Positions 18,068-26,304 of a DNA stretch of 47,335 nt are shown here, piece after piece. Made by a program: the position numbers and the translations under genes. Position 1 is the first letter of the stretch. Every line of letters begins with the position of its first letter. The notes beneath the pieces are model-generated. The model had not been told where the DNA came from. It saw only the letters and a list, made by a program, of their open reading frames with translations, and did not search any database. Source of the DNA: an uncultured Bacteroidota bacterium (GTDB lineage Bacteria > Bacteroidota > Bacteroidia > Bacteroidales > UBA12077); the NCBI GenBank assembly GCA_913055635.1, contig CAJXLK010000035.1, positions 1 through 47,335 on the forward strand. Direction: 5' to 3'.

Positions 18068-18976
18068 ATGGCAAACAACGGCAAACTTCACCGACTCTAT
18101 CTTCTCTTGGAAAAGGTTGAAAACGGTTATCATCCCAGCTTTCACGAAATATATGATCATTACTACAATCATGGGTTCGAGATTTCCCGGCGTTCTCTTC
18201 AGCGCGATTTGAAAACCCTGCGGCTGGAATTTGGCATTGAGGTTTCTTACCATCACGGGCGCAATGGCTATTATTTGGACCGCAGCCGGAGCATCAACGT
18301 CGAGTCTTTTTACCGATTTTTGGAATATGCCCAGAGTGCTGATCTTCTTTCGGAGACCATCCGCGATAACCGGACTAATCTTGAGTTCATCCATTTCGAG
18401 TCGCAGGGCAGCCTCAGAGGGCTGGAGCATTTGAGGGATTTGATGTTTGCCGTGCGCAACAAACGGATCATCAGCTTCATCCATTATAATTTTGTGAAAG
18501 AGACCCGCAAAACTTACCGCATGCACCCGCATGGTCTGAAAGAGTACCAGAACCGCTGGTATGTGGTGGGCGAGCTTCCGGGCATCGATAATCCCCTGAA
18601 GTTTGGCATCGACCGGATCGAGTCGCTGGCGGTTGAAGAGCAGACCTTTGAGCGCAACCCGGATTTCGACATCCAGGATCTTTTTGATGATGTGGTGGGC
18701 CTGTCCCATACCGAATCGCAAAAAGAGACAGTGGTGCTGCATTTAACCCCTTTGCAGGGCAAATACGTCAAAACCCTGCCGCTTCATGCATCGCAGCAGA
18801 TCCTCCATGAAGATGACCAGGGCGTCAAGATCCAAATACGGGTAAAACCCAATTTTGAGCTCATTCAGAAACTGATGACCCACTGTGATATGGTCACCGT
18901 GCTTCAACCCCAATGGCTGGCCGACCGGTTGAAGGCCATCTACCAGTCGGCCCTGCAAAATTATGGCGGCTCCTGA
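18068..18976 (+). CDS. WYL-domain transcriptional regulator
   Basis: The 302-residue protein has a winged-helix N-terminus (about 1-75, with EISRRSLQRDLKTLRLEFGIEV as the recognition part and a YHHGRNGYYLD wing). The WYL domain spans about 130-215, including KTYRMHPHGLKEYQNRWYVVG and GIDRIESLAV, followed by a C-terminal WCX-like extension. WYL regulators sense ligands, often nucleic acids or nucleotides, and commonly control DNA-repair or defence genes. No such gene is adjacent, so its target is unknown. The downstream gap carries a 41-bp tandem repeat. Confidence 0.92.
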   Translation: MANNGKLHRLYLLLEKVENGYHPSFHEIYDHYYNHGFEISRRSLQRDLKTLRLEFGIEVSYHHGRNGYYLDRSRSINVESFYRFLEYAQSADLLSETIRDNRTNLEFIHFESQGSLRGLEHLRDLMFAVRNKRIISFIHYNFVKETRKTYRMHPHGLKEYQNRWYVVGELPGIDNPLKFGIDRIESLAVEEQTFERNPDFDIQDLFDDVVGLSHTESQKETVVLHLTPLQGKYVKTLPLHASQQILHEDDQGVKIQIRVKPNFELIQKLMTHCDMVTVLQPQWLADRLKAIYQSALQNYGGS

Positions 18977-18980
18977 ATCA

Positions 18981-19220
18981 AATCCTGAAAACAACCGGGC
19001 AAGAGTCCTGTTAACATGAAACCTGATCAAGCACAGATGAATGCGCTCGGATACGCACCGACCAAAGACCTTTGACCAGCCTACCCCGGTAGCCCTCAAA
19101 AATCCTGATCTGAAGAGCCCTTTAGCAAAACATGACTCAATAATCCTGATTTGAAGAGCCCTTTAGCAAAACACATCTCAATAATCTTGATCTGAAGAGC
19201 CTTTTGGCCAATTTACACCG
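18981..19220. repeat. 41-bp tandem repeat after the WYL regulator gene
   Basis: Three clear units start at 19101, 19142 and 19183, each exactly 41 bases apart, with the core AATCCTGATCTGAAGAGCCC followed by TTTAGCAAAACA. Units 1 and 2 are nearly identical and unit 3 is diverged. Weak related units probably begin at 18981 and 19020. No long open frame is maintained, as 41 is not a multiple of three. Confidence 0.75.
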
Positions 19221-19372
19221 ACAGAGCTCAGCACGCTTCATAAGCAAAATCTATTTAACGGGCTTTCCCGGCAAGTTTGTTGCAGTCGCTGATGGGCAAA
19301 GGTCGTTTTCTTGCTAACCCGTGGAGGTATTAAAATTTTTTGCCTGCGACATATTTTGTCAGGGCAAAGCAT

Positions 19373-19380
19373 TACTTTTG
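19373..19380 (+). promoter_or_regulatory. putative -7 element upstream of the DnaB-like gene
   Basis: TACTTTTG matches TAnnTTTG and ends 14 bases before the ATG at 19395. A TTTG lies 14 bases upstream, closer than usual. If real, it gives a very short leader for the 19395 start or a long one for 19608. Confidence 0.35.
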
Positions 19381-19394
19381 TTTTTAAAAAATAT

Positions 19395-20483
19395 ATGAGC
19401 CCATCACGTAACTTACTGCATCAGATCAGGAGATGTTTTTTCAGGCCGCGGAATTTTTCAGTAAAAAAAGCCAATTCCGATTGCGGCGGGGGCTTTTTTT
19501 CTGGCGAAAGGGAGGGGCGGACTTTGGGTGACGGGCTGCGCTTTGCCTCACAACAGGTGCCAATTGGGCAGGGAACGAGATATTCTCTTCAGGACCGACC
19601 TGGAATTATGTGGAAACAGGCATTAGATCGGGCATTCGATCAATACAAGCGGCTCAGGGAGGAAGGGTGCCATCGGGGTACGCGGCTGAGGGGTGGTTTT
19701 GACAGGCTAAACCAAACCACCGGTGGACTGGCCCGGGGTACCCTCACGGTACTTGGCGGTCGCCCGGGTATGGGCAAGACCACTTTTTTGCTCAACCTGG
19801 CGCGAAAATTCATGGAATCGGAGCATCCAACCGGTTTTATCACCCTGGAGTCGACCGTAACAGATCTGGCGATGCATTTTCTGCAGCATTATTCGGGTGT
19901 TCGTCCATGCCGCAGCGAAGGTTCTGAAGCCACCGAAGATGACCTTGAAGCCCTGGAAATGGCCCGCTCAAGCCTGGCCGAGCTGCCTTTTTATCCTTTT
20001 TATGTCGGCGACCTGGGCCATGACATTCATGGAATAACGGAGCTATGCAGCCGGGCCGTTTCCCTCCATGGTGTGGAGGTGCTCATGATCGACAGCCTGT
20101 GGCCCCTTACCGATCCCGATCGGCAACTCTTCAGGGGTGGCAAACGCGCCGGTTTAATCCTGCAACGCCTGAAGCTGTTTGCCCGGCAATACAATGTGGC
20201 CGTTGTTGTGGCTTCGCCCCTGGGGACCCGTGCAATAAAGCGGGATGCTAAAAAGCGCCCTTCCATGGCTGATTTGCCTGCCCCAAAAACCGTCTCCAAC
20301 TCAGCCGATGATGTGCTGCTGCTTTACCGCCCCTATTATTACGGCATCATCGAGGATGAAGCAGGGAACCCCACCGAAAACCGAACCCATCTTATCGTGG
20401 CCAAAAGTAAGGCAGGACCGCCCGCAGAAATATTTTTCAGATATCACCCCGAACGCTCCGAACTGGAAGAAATGGAGGGCTGA
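19395..20483 (+). CDS. orphan DnaB C-terminal-like RecA-fold ATPase
   Basis: As called, 362 residues. The C-terminal 290 residues match the ATPase half of replicative helicase DnaB: LRGGFDRLNQTTGGLARGTLTVLGGRPGMGKTTFLLNLA with Walker A GGRPGMGKTT, a Walker B region VEVLMIDSLWPL, and the later LADLPAPKTVSNSADDVLLLYR and HLIVAKSKAG segments. The DnaB N-terminal domain needed for the normal hexamer and primase contact is absent. Residues 1-71 are unlike any domain I know and a start at ATG 19608 (MWKQALDRAF) would give a clean 291-residue ATPase. It may act as a KaiC/RadA-like or phage-type helicase rather than the main replicative one. Confidence 0.82.
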   Translation: MSPSRNLLHQIRRCFFRPRNFSVKKANSDCGGGFFSGEREGRTLGDGLRFASQQVPIGQGTRYSLQDRPGIMWKQALDRAFDQYKRLREEGCHRGTRLRGGFDRLNQTTGGLARGTLTVLGGRPGMGKTTFLLNLARKFMESEHPTGFITLESTVTDLAMHFLQHYSGVRPCRSEGSEATEDDLEALEMARSSLAELPFYPFYVGDLGHDIHGITELCSRAVSLHGVEVLMIDSLWPLTDPDRQLFRGGKRAGLILQRLKLFARQYNVAVVVASPLGTRAIKRDAKKRPSMADLPAPKTVSNSADDVLLLYRPYYYGIIEDEAGNPTENRTHLIVAKSKAGPPAEIFFRYHPERSELEEMEG

Positions 20484-20666
20484 GCCGGACTTAAAGTTCC
20501 CTTCAACAAAACGGCCTGACTGGTGTTGATGTTCAACGGACCTTCCAAAGGTGCGTTTGAAAGGTTTCTTTCAACAAAACATTGTCGTTTATTGTATCCA
20601 GGTGTGGAGTTCATTTATTTAATGCAAACTTTTTTTTGTATTGAAGCATTCTGGGAATATTCTCAT

Positions 20667-20674
20667 TATATTTG
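20667..20674 (+). promoter_or_regulatory. putative -7 element of the NifX-type gene
   Basis: TATATTTG matches TAnnTTTG and lies 36 bases before the ATG at 20710. A TTG at 20641-20643 is 23 bases upstream and could be the -33 element. Confidence 0.5.
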
Positions 20675-20709
20675 TACCTATTGAAACATTTTGATTAAAC
20701 GGCTTAACC

Positions 20710-21423
20710 ATGGCAAAATATTTGGTAGCAGCATCTGGCGACGGGCCGGATTCAAAGATATCGGGAAGATTTGGTCACGCCCCCTATTTTATAGCCATCG
20801 ACCCGCAAACGATGGATTATCATGTATATCCGGGGCTGTCCTCGGAAGAGGAAAATCCCGGCATACAACGGTTCATGCACCTGGGCATTGACAAGGTGCT
20901 GGTGGGCAACATCGGGCCTTCTGCCTTTGATGATTTGAAGGCTCATGGTTTGCAGGCCTTTTTGTGCCGCAAGATGACGATACGCGAAGCCGTGGAACAG
21001 GTCAGCCGGGGTGAGATTGCCCCGATGGAAGGCCCGACCCTCGGCAGCAGCCTTCATTCACCCCGGAAAGCTGGCGGTCATACTTCGGACGAGGGCCATG
21101 GCCATGGATCGGGAGGCGGAAAAAAAGAAGGTCCGCATCGCCAGGAAAGTGTTCCTCGTAAAGGAGGAAACCCTCTTCATGGGGGTGATCCTCGCTTTGA
21201 AGACAACAGTCAGCCTGAAGGTGATCGTGGCTCTGAAAGCGGTCGGCATCATGTGGGTGACCCTGGTCATGAGAGCACCCCTCGTAAAGAAGGTACTCCT
21301 CGTCATCAGGAGGGTCGACAGCGTAAAGACAAGCTGCAAGGCAAAAGTAAGGGGCGAGGTAAAGCCACCGGCGGCGGCCGGGGTCGTGGAAGCCGCCGGG
21401 GTCGCGGCAAAGGCAAAAGATGA
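20710..21423 (+). CDS. NifX/NifB-C-type cofactor-binding domain with a long basic tail
   Basis: Residues 1-105 match the dinitrogenase iron-molybdenum cofactor domain (NifX, NafY, NifB C-terminus): LVAASGDGPDSKISGRFGHAPYFIAID, then HLGIDKVLVGNIGPSAFDDLKAHG. This fold binds iron-sulfur or FeMo-co precursors; many bacteria carry copies unrelated to nitrogen fixation. Residues about 118-237 are low complexity: His/Gly/Asp-rich (HTSDEGHGHGSGGG) and then Arg/Lys/Gly-rich, ending RRGRGKGKR. Such a tail is not part of the family. It could bind metal through His and RNA or DNA through the basic end, but that is inference. A methyltransferase follows after 72 bases, probably in the same operon. Confidence 0.85.
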   Translation: MAKYLVAASGDGPDSKISGRFGHAPYFIAIDPQTMDYHVYPGLSSEEENPGIQRFMHLGIDKVLVGNIGPSAFDDLKAHGLQAFLCRKMTIREAVEQVSRGEIAPMEGPTLGSSLHSPRKAGGHTSDEGHGHGSGGGKKEGPHRQESVPRKGGNPLHGGDPRFEDNSQPEGDRGSESGRHHVGDPGHESTPRKEGTPRHQEGRQRKDKLQGKSKGRGKATGGGRGRGSRRGRGKGKR

Positions 21424-21495
21424 TCAGTTATGCCCTGGCGTCTGATGGCACAACATAAAGTCCGTAAAGTATAAAGAAGTTCCATTGTAATTATT

Positions 21496-22233
21496 ATGGC
21501 ACGAACCAGCAGCAACATCAACGATAACAACACCAACCCAAACCATGGCAACCGGAATAGTGCTTCTTCCCAAACCCGGCTGTACCCGGAGTCAATGGTG
21601 GAGCTAACCCCTTTTATCCTCAAATATTACGACCGGTTGCTGGACATCGGTACCATGGGCTTTTACCGGGCATTCATACGCACGGCCATCCGGTCGATGA
21701 ACATCCACCCGGGGGATGCCATTCTGGACCTGGGTTGTGGAACGGGGCGCAATGCCTGCTATATGGTAAAATACCTGGGCGGGAAAGGCAAAATCACCGG
21801 CCTGGATCTGTCCGACATCATGGGCAATCAGTTTGAAAGCAAATGCAGCCGGTATCCCAACGTGCAGTTCGTTAAACAGCGCATCGACCAGCCTTTTACT
21901 TTGAAAGAACAGTATGATAAAGTGTTCATGAGCTTTGTGTTTCACGGGTTCCCCCACGATGTGCGGAAAATCATCCTGCAGAATGCCCTGGATCACCTGA
22001 AAGAAGGGGGTACGCTGAATATCGTCGATTATGCCGAGTTTGACATCCATTCGGCGCCGTTTTATACCCGGATACCTTTTAACATCGTCGAGGGCAAATG
22101 CAAGTATGCCTACGATTTCATCGCCAAAGACTGGAAATCGATCCTGGAGGGCCATGGATTCGGCCGTTTCCAGGAGACTTTCTTCGCCAAAAACCACCTG
22201 CGCTTGCTTAAGGCGGCCAAAATAGGCGAATGA
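21496..22233 (+). CDS. class I SAM-dependent methyltransferase (UbiE-like)
   Basis: The 245-residue protein has motif I AILDLGCGTGRNACYM at about 77-92, a post-I acidic residue in ITGLDLSD, and a motif II/III region (YDKVFMSFVFHGFPHD, LKEGGTLNIVDYAEFD). This is the layout of UbiE/COQ5-like small-molecule methyltransferases. The first 25 residues are Asn/Ser-rich and probably disordered. There is no signal peptide. It lies 72 bases after the NifX-type gene and likely shares its promoter. The substrate cannot be read from sequence. Confidence 0.9.
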   Translation: MARTSSNINDNNTNPNHGNRNSASSQTRLYPESMVELTPFILKYYDRLLDIGTMGFYRAFIRTAIRSMNIHPGDAILDLGCGTGRNACYMVKYLGGKGKITGLDLSDIMGNQFESKCSRYPNVQFVKQRIDQPFTLKEQYDKVFMSFVFHGFPHDVRKIILQNALDHLKEGGTLNIVDYAEFDIHSAPFYTRIPFNIVEGKCKYAYDFIAKDWKSILEGHGFGRFQETFFAKNHLRLLKAAKIGE

Positions 22234-22254
22234 TCCGCACTGTTTATACTAAAC

Positions 22255-22565
22255 CGCCAGGATGGTGCCTGCCGGAGCTCTCTAACCAGCTAATAAATCC
22301 AGCCCTGCTCTCATGCTCGCCAGGAGGTGCCTGCCGGAGCTCTAACCGATGAATGAACCATGCCATACTTCCCCATCCCCGCCAGGATGCTGCCTTCCTC
22401 GGCTCTCTTTCGGCGAAGGAATTCGGCCATAGGTTTACCCTTGCCAGGTTGTTTTTTGCCGCGGATCTCTAATCGGCGAAGAATCCTGCTGTATTTCCAA
22501 AACCGGCAGAGGGTGTGTCCAGTATCTCTCTGCCCGGCGATTGTTTCCTGCCCTATCAGTCAACC
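22255..22565. repeat. 62-bp degenerate tandem array, five units
   Basis: Units start at 22255, 22318, 22380, 22442 and 22504, giving periods of 63, 62, 62 and 62 bases. The shared core reads CGCCAGG, then TGCCTGCCGGAGCTCTCTAA, then in units 3 to 5 a CGGCGA motif. Units differ at many positions but hold their length almost exactly. The array starts 22 bases after the methyltransferase stop. As 62 is not a multiple of three, it is not coding. Confidence 0.8.
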
Positions 22566-23073
22566 ATTAGCTCAATAGCTGTTGAACGGCTCTCCCCTTC
22601 CAATAGAGGAGTGTCGAATATGCTAAGTCAAAGGTTGTTGCTTCAAGCCCTAAACCTTTTTTGTATGTCCCTTTTAATGGTATATATCCGGTGAAGGGTT
22701 TAGTATGGGTAAATTTATTTTAAATACCATTAGATACTGGCGCTCAATTTCTAAATTCAATATCTTTGTTTTTTGAATTTTTTGTACAAATAAGGGCAAG
22801 TCACAAACCTACCCTGCCAATTTGCTTTTATTATCCCAGATGCGGCAGGGGGGGATGTGGTGTATGGGAATCATTAACCAGGGGGTCATTCATGCGTTGC
22901 CGGAAGATTTCTGTTTTTTATAATGGTCTACACTCCGTAAGCTAGCGTTTAGAGGGCCCGGTTTTAATAGAATGCCGGAAAAATAATTCTTACCGGGTGG
23001 AAATTGGGTGTGGGGGTGTAATTTTTTGTCAATCAGGATCGACTTATACGTTACCATTATATTTTTACAAAAG
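22566..23073. other. long leader region upstream of the efflux operon
   Basis: No gene is seen in these 508 bases. A -7-type element TATCTTTG lies at 22761-22768 and would give a leader of about 300 bases to tolC. In that leader, CCCTGCC (22812-22818) can pair with GGCAGGG (22844-22850). A second weak promoter-like string, TATATTTT, sits just before the tolC start. Confidence 0.4.
22761..22768 (+). promoter_or_regulatory. putative -7 element upstream of the efflux operon
   Basis: TATCTTTG matches TAnnTTTG. No TTG is found at the usual -33 spacing, and the distance to the first gene is about 300 bases. Confidence 0.35.
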
Positions 23074-24459
23074 ATGAAAGCATTAAGGATTTGGTTTTTT
23101 CTTGTCCTTTTTCCGGGGTTAGGTAGTGCCTATGCCCAGGGAGACACTTTGGTTTTGAGTTTGAAGGATGCCCGTCAGTATGCCACAGACCACAACAAGG
23201 AGCTTTTGAATGCGCAGCAGGATATAGCCATCATGGAGGGACGGTACAGGGAGGCGCGGGCCCAGGGATTGCCTCAGGTTCAGGGGAAGATGGATTATAT
23301 GACCAATTTCAACTATGAAGTGGAATTTGCCTTTGGTGACGGGGAAGGCGGCCCTCCCGAGATCAACTACGACGTGCTGGATGAGGGAGACGAGGAGATT
23401 CTGAGGTTGTTGAATGAGATGATGTCTTTGTCCGGGCCTTCCACCATTGTGATGGAGGATCAGCTGAATGCCCAGTTGCAGGTCAGTCAGCTTTTGTTCA
23501 GCGGCCAGTTCTGGGTAGGGTTGGAGATTGCCCGCATAGCCCGCAGCATGAGCGGGAAACAGGTGGAAAAGACGCAAGAGGACATTAAGGAACGGGTTAC
23601 CAATACGTACTATTTGATTCTTGTTACCGAGGAATCGCTGGAGATCCTTAGCCGCAACCTGGACAACCTGAAACAGACGCTTCGCCATACCCGCAATATG
23701 TACCGGACGGGTATGCTGGAGAAGGCCGATGTGGACCAGATCCGCATGAACGTTTCCCTGCTTCAGAATACCCTGGAGTCGACCCGCCGAAGTGTGCAGC
23801 TCAGCTATAATATGCTGCGCATCCACCTGGGCCTGGAAGAGCACAAACCCCTGCGCCTTACCGATGAGCTGGCTTCCCTTTTGGACCATCCGGGTGATGA
23901 TCTGCTGGACCAACCCCTGGATCCCGAAGTCAACCTTTCCTACCAACTAATGAATTATCAGGAACAAATGCAGCAGGAGCAGGTGGATCTTGAGCAATGG
24001 GCTTATGCCCCAACCCTGAGCGGATTTTACAGTTATACCGAAAAGATCATGACCACCGATTTTGACCTGAGCCCGAAAAATGCAGCCGGCCTTACCCTGT
24101 CCATTCCCATTTACTCAGGGGGGTTCAGAAAAGCCAGGGTGGACCAGGCCCGGGTCGAGCTGGACAAGGCCCGGCGAAACAAATCCCTGTTGGAAGATCA
24201 GCTCAACCTCCAGGAAAATCAACTCAAGTATGAATTGCGCAGTGCCCTGGACAATTATTTCACCCAGAAAGAAAATGTGGAGCTCGCCCGCAGCGTTTAT
24301 AATAGTTATTATAATAAATACAAACAGGGGCTGGTTTCCAGCCTTGATCTGACCCAGGCCAACAACAATTACCTGCAGGCAGAAAACAATTACCTCTCAT
24401 CGGCCCTGAAACTGTTGCAGGCACGACTGTCCCTGAGGAAGCTTTACAACCGGCTCTAG
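23074..24459 (+). CDS. TolC-family outer-membrane efflux protein
   Basis: From ATG 23074 this gives 461 residues; a start 66 bases upstream would bury the signal peptide. MKALRIWFFLVLFPGLGSAYAQ is a clean Sec signal. The body has the two structural repeats of outer-membrane efflux proteins: LSLKDARQYATDHNKELLNAQ begins the first, and a beta strand LTLSIPIYSGGFRKARVDQA begins the last helical hairpin. The C-terminus SSALKLLQARLSLRKLYNRL is typical. It forms the trimeric exit duct for the adaptor and RND pump encoded downstream. The 330-base gap to the adaptor gene is longer than usual. Confidence 0.95.
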   Translation: MKALRIWFFLVLFPGLGSAYAQGDTLVLSLKDARQYATDHNKELLNAQQDIAIMEGRYREARAQGLPQVQGKMDYMTNFNYEVEFAFGDGEGGPPEINYDVLDEGDEEILRLLNEMMSLSGPSTIVMEDQLNAQLQVSQLLFSGQFWVGLEIARIARSMSGKQVEKTQEDIKERVTNTYYLILVTEESLEILSRNLDNLKQTLRHTRNMYRTGMLEKADVDQIRMNVSLLQNTLESTRRSVQLSYNMLRIHLGLEEHKPLRLTDELASLLDHPGDDLLDQPLDPEVNLSYQLMNYQEQMQQEQVDLEQWAYAPTLSGFYSYTEKIMTTDFDLSPKNAAGLTLSIPIYSGGFRKARVDQARVELDKARRNKSLLEDQLNLQENQLKYELRSALDNYFTQKENVELARSVYNSYYNKYKQGLVSSLDLTQANNNYLQAENNYLSSALKLLQARLSLRKLYNRL

Positions 24460-24789
24460 TATAACCATAAGGTTCCTCAAGGATCAAGAAGTTCAGGGTG
24501 ATGGGAGTATCGGCTTTTATCCCTCAACCAGGCCCCTTTGTTGAGATGCCAACAAATTTCATTACTGGAAGCCAGGGGCATGTTGAAGGCGGTTCCCGGT
24601 AAATGCTTCAAACCGGAAGTAGGGTGAAGTTCTTTTTCAACATCTGAGCAGCATACGGGCTTTTGTAAAGACGGTGACCTGCTAAAGAATGAAGAAATGA
24701 GACTACTATTCGGGGCCAGCTCCTCTTATCAATGACATAGGGGAATTGAGTTTAATTCATTGAGATACAAACAATAAGAATTCAACATC
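24460..24789. other. gap between TolC and adaptor genes, no gene seen
   Basis: These 330 bases hold no gene, no exact promoter element and no strong hairpin. Short GTTGA/TTCAAC strings recur but with no fixed period. Confidence 0.4.
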
Positions 24790-25833
24790 ATGAAAAAGAT
24801 TGGAATACCTTTTGTGCTGGTCGTGGCCACTCTGTTGGTTCATGGGTGTGCGCAGCCTGAAGCCGGCGAGTCATCAGCAACGAATGAACGGGTTTATCCG
24901 GTGCGGGTAGAACCGGTGAAGATGGAGCAGATCACCCGGGATTTAGATTATACGGCCAATTTACGTGCTTTTGAGGAGGTTTATTTTGCTCCGGCCTCGC
25001 CCGGACGCATAGAGAAAATCCATGTGGCGGTTAGCGACCGGGTGAAGCAGGGGCAGGTGCTGATCGATATGGATCCCACGCAGTTGCAACAGGCCAGGCT
25101 ACAGATGGAGAACGCCCGCTCGAACTTCATGCGGCTTGATACCCTTTACCGGCTCGAGAGCATCTCCGAACAACAGTATGAACAGGCCCAAACCCAGTAT
25201 GAAGTGGCCCGCAGCAATGTAGATTTTCTGGCACAGAATACCCGGCTGACATCGCCCATTAACGGGGTGGTTACCGAACGTTTCTATGAGCCCCGCGAGA
25301 TGTATTCAGCTGCCCCCAACACCGAAGCCGGCAAAGCTGCAGTGCTGAGGCTGATGCAGATCAACCCCCTGAAGGCTTTTGTCAGCATCTCAGAACGCTT
25401 TTTCCCCCGGATCCAAACAAATATGCAAGCAGTGGTCCGCGTCGATATGTACCCCGACGAATCGTTCCGCGGAAAGGTCTACCGCATTCACCCCACCATC
25501 GATCACTCAACCCGCAGCTTCATGACCGAAATACTGATCGATAACCCCCGGGAGATACTCCGCCCCGGTATGTTTGCCCGGGTGAACCTTCAGCTGACAA
25601 CCGATCGCGCCTTTACCGTCCCTGCCGTTAGCGTCATGCAACAGGAAGGCACCAACAACCGCTTTGTCTATATCAATAACGACGGTAAAGCCCGTAAGAT
25701 CGAGGTTACCCTCGGTAAACGCCTCGACGACAAACAGGAAATCATCTCCAACGCCATCCAGGAAGGTATGCAGCTGGTCGTAGCCGGTCAGGCCAACATC
25801 GAAAACGGCGCCCGCCTCAAGGTGGTGGATTGA
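24790..25833 (+). CDS. RND efflux periplasmic adaptor lipoprotein
   Basis: The 347-residue membrane fusion protein has a lipobox LVHGC (Cys20), so it is lipid-anchored in the inner membrane. The domain order is classic: a biotinyl-lipoyl half (FAPASPGRIEKIHVAVSDRVKQGQVLIDMD), a short alpha-hairpin (about 98-145, QQARLQMENARSNFMRLDTLY and ISEQQYEQAQTQY), the second lipoyl half (LTSPINGVVTERFYEPREM), a beta-barrel domain, and a membrane-proximal domain ending VVAGQANIENGARLKVVD. It links the downstream pump to the TolC duct. The short hairpin is typical of AcrA-like adaptors. Confidence 0.96.
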   Translation: MKKIGIPFVLVVATLLVHGCAQPEAGESSATNERVYPVRVEPVKMEQITRDLDYTANLRAFEEVYFAPASPGRIEKIHVAVSDRVKQGQVLIDMDPTQLQQARLQMENARSNFMRLDTLYRLESISEQQYEQAQTQYEVARSNVDFLAQNTRLTSPINGVVTERFYEPREMYSAAPNTEAGKAAVLRLMQINPLKAFVSISERFFPRIQTNMQAVVRVDMYPDESFRGKVYRIHPTIDHSTRSFMTEILIDNPREILRPGMFARVNLQLTTDRAFTVPAVSVMQQEGTNNRFVYINNDGKARKIEVTLGKRLDDKQEIISNAIQEGMQLVVAGQANIENGARLKVVD

Positions 25834-25870
25834 TGAAATGTTGCATCGTAAATGACTAAATGGGAGAGAG

Positions 25871-26242
25871 ATGACGGAAAAAGAGGTTTTTATAGAAAGG
25901 TTTAAGAAGTGAACCCAAAAGTTCGCGGTAGATATTATTATGTTTTGCAATTCTTTGAACAACTCGAAACCATCTTCTGTGGTGGAGTATCAGTTGGTGA
26001 AAAGCGCTACTTCTTTTGGTGCTAACTACAGAGCCGCTTGCAGAGCCCGTTCAAAGCCTGAATTTTTTAGTAAGATTTGTATTATAGTTGAAGAAGCAGA
26101 TGAAGCCGAATATTGGTTGAATGTTATAGGAGAAGCCCGTTTAACCCGCGATCCGAAAGAATGATCCAGACTCAAATCAGAAGCCAATGAAATGATCCGA
26201 ATCATGACCAAAGCCAAAACCAATAGCTATAAACACATTTAA
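25871..26242 (+). pseudogene. four-helix-bundle protein (S23/IVS type) with two in-frame TGA stops
   Basis: One frame from ATG 25871 to TAA 26240-26242 is interrupted only by TGA at 25910-25912 and TGA at 26162-26164. The pieces read MTEKEVFIERFKK, then TQKFAVDIIMFCNSLNNS through SATSFGANYRAACRARSKPEFFSKICIIVEEADEAEYWLNV, then SRLKSEANEMIRIMTKAK. Together they cover the full 120-residue four-helix-bundle family first known from 23S rRNA intervening sequences. The first TGA falls where relatives usually have Arg, so CGA to TGA is likely. Other genes here use TGA as a true stop, so recoding is unlikely. A GGGAGAGAG precedes the ATG. It sits between the adaptor and pump genes, implying insertion followed by decay. 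Confidence 0.85.
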
Positions 26243-26304
26243 TCATTCACTCATTTTCTCATTTATAAAAGAATCAATAGCAACACTTAACAACAACCCA
26301 TCCC

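Noticed and set aside
20499-20580. Tandem repeat after the DnaB-like gene
   Set aside because: TTCAACAAAAC occurs twice and TTCAACGGACC once, but spacing is irregular and similarity is short.
21011-21445. 144-codon alternative frame over the NifX tail
   Set aside because: The NifX-type frame is continuous from a recognised domain with a promoter; the other frame starts inside it and has no domain.
22360-22578. 72-codon frame in the 62-bp array
   Set aside because: The array period is not a multiple of three and the product has no repeat or family pattern.
25871-26242. TGA read as an amino acid in the four-helix gene
   Set aside because: Several intact genes here, such as sbcC, the WYL regulator and the 214-residue protein at 17228, end at TGA, so TGA is a normal stop.
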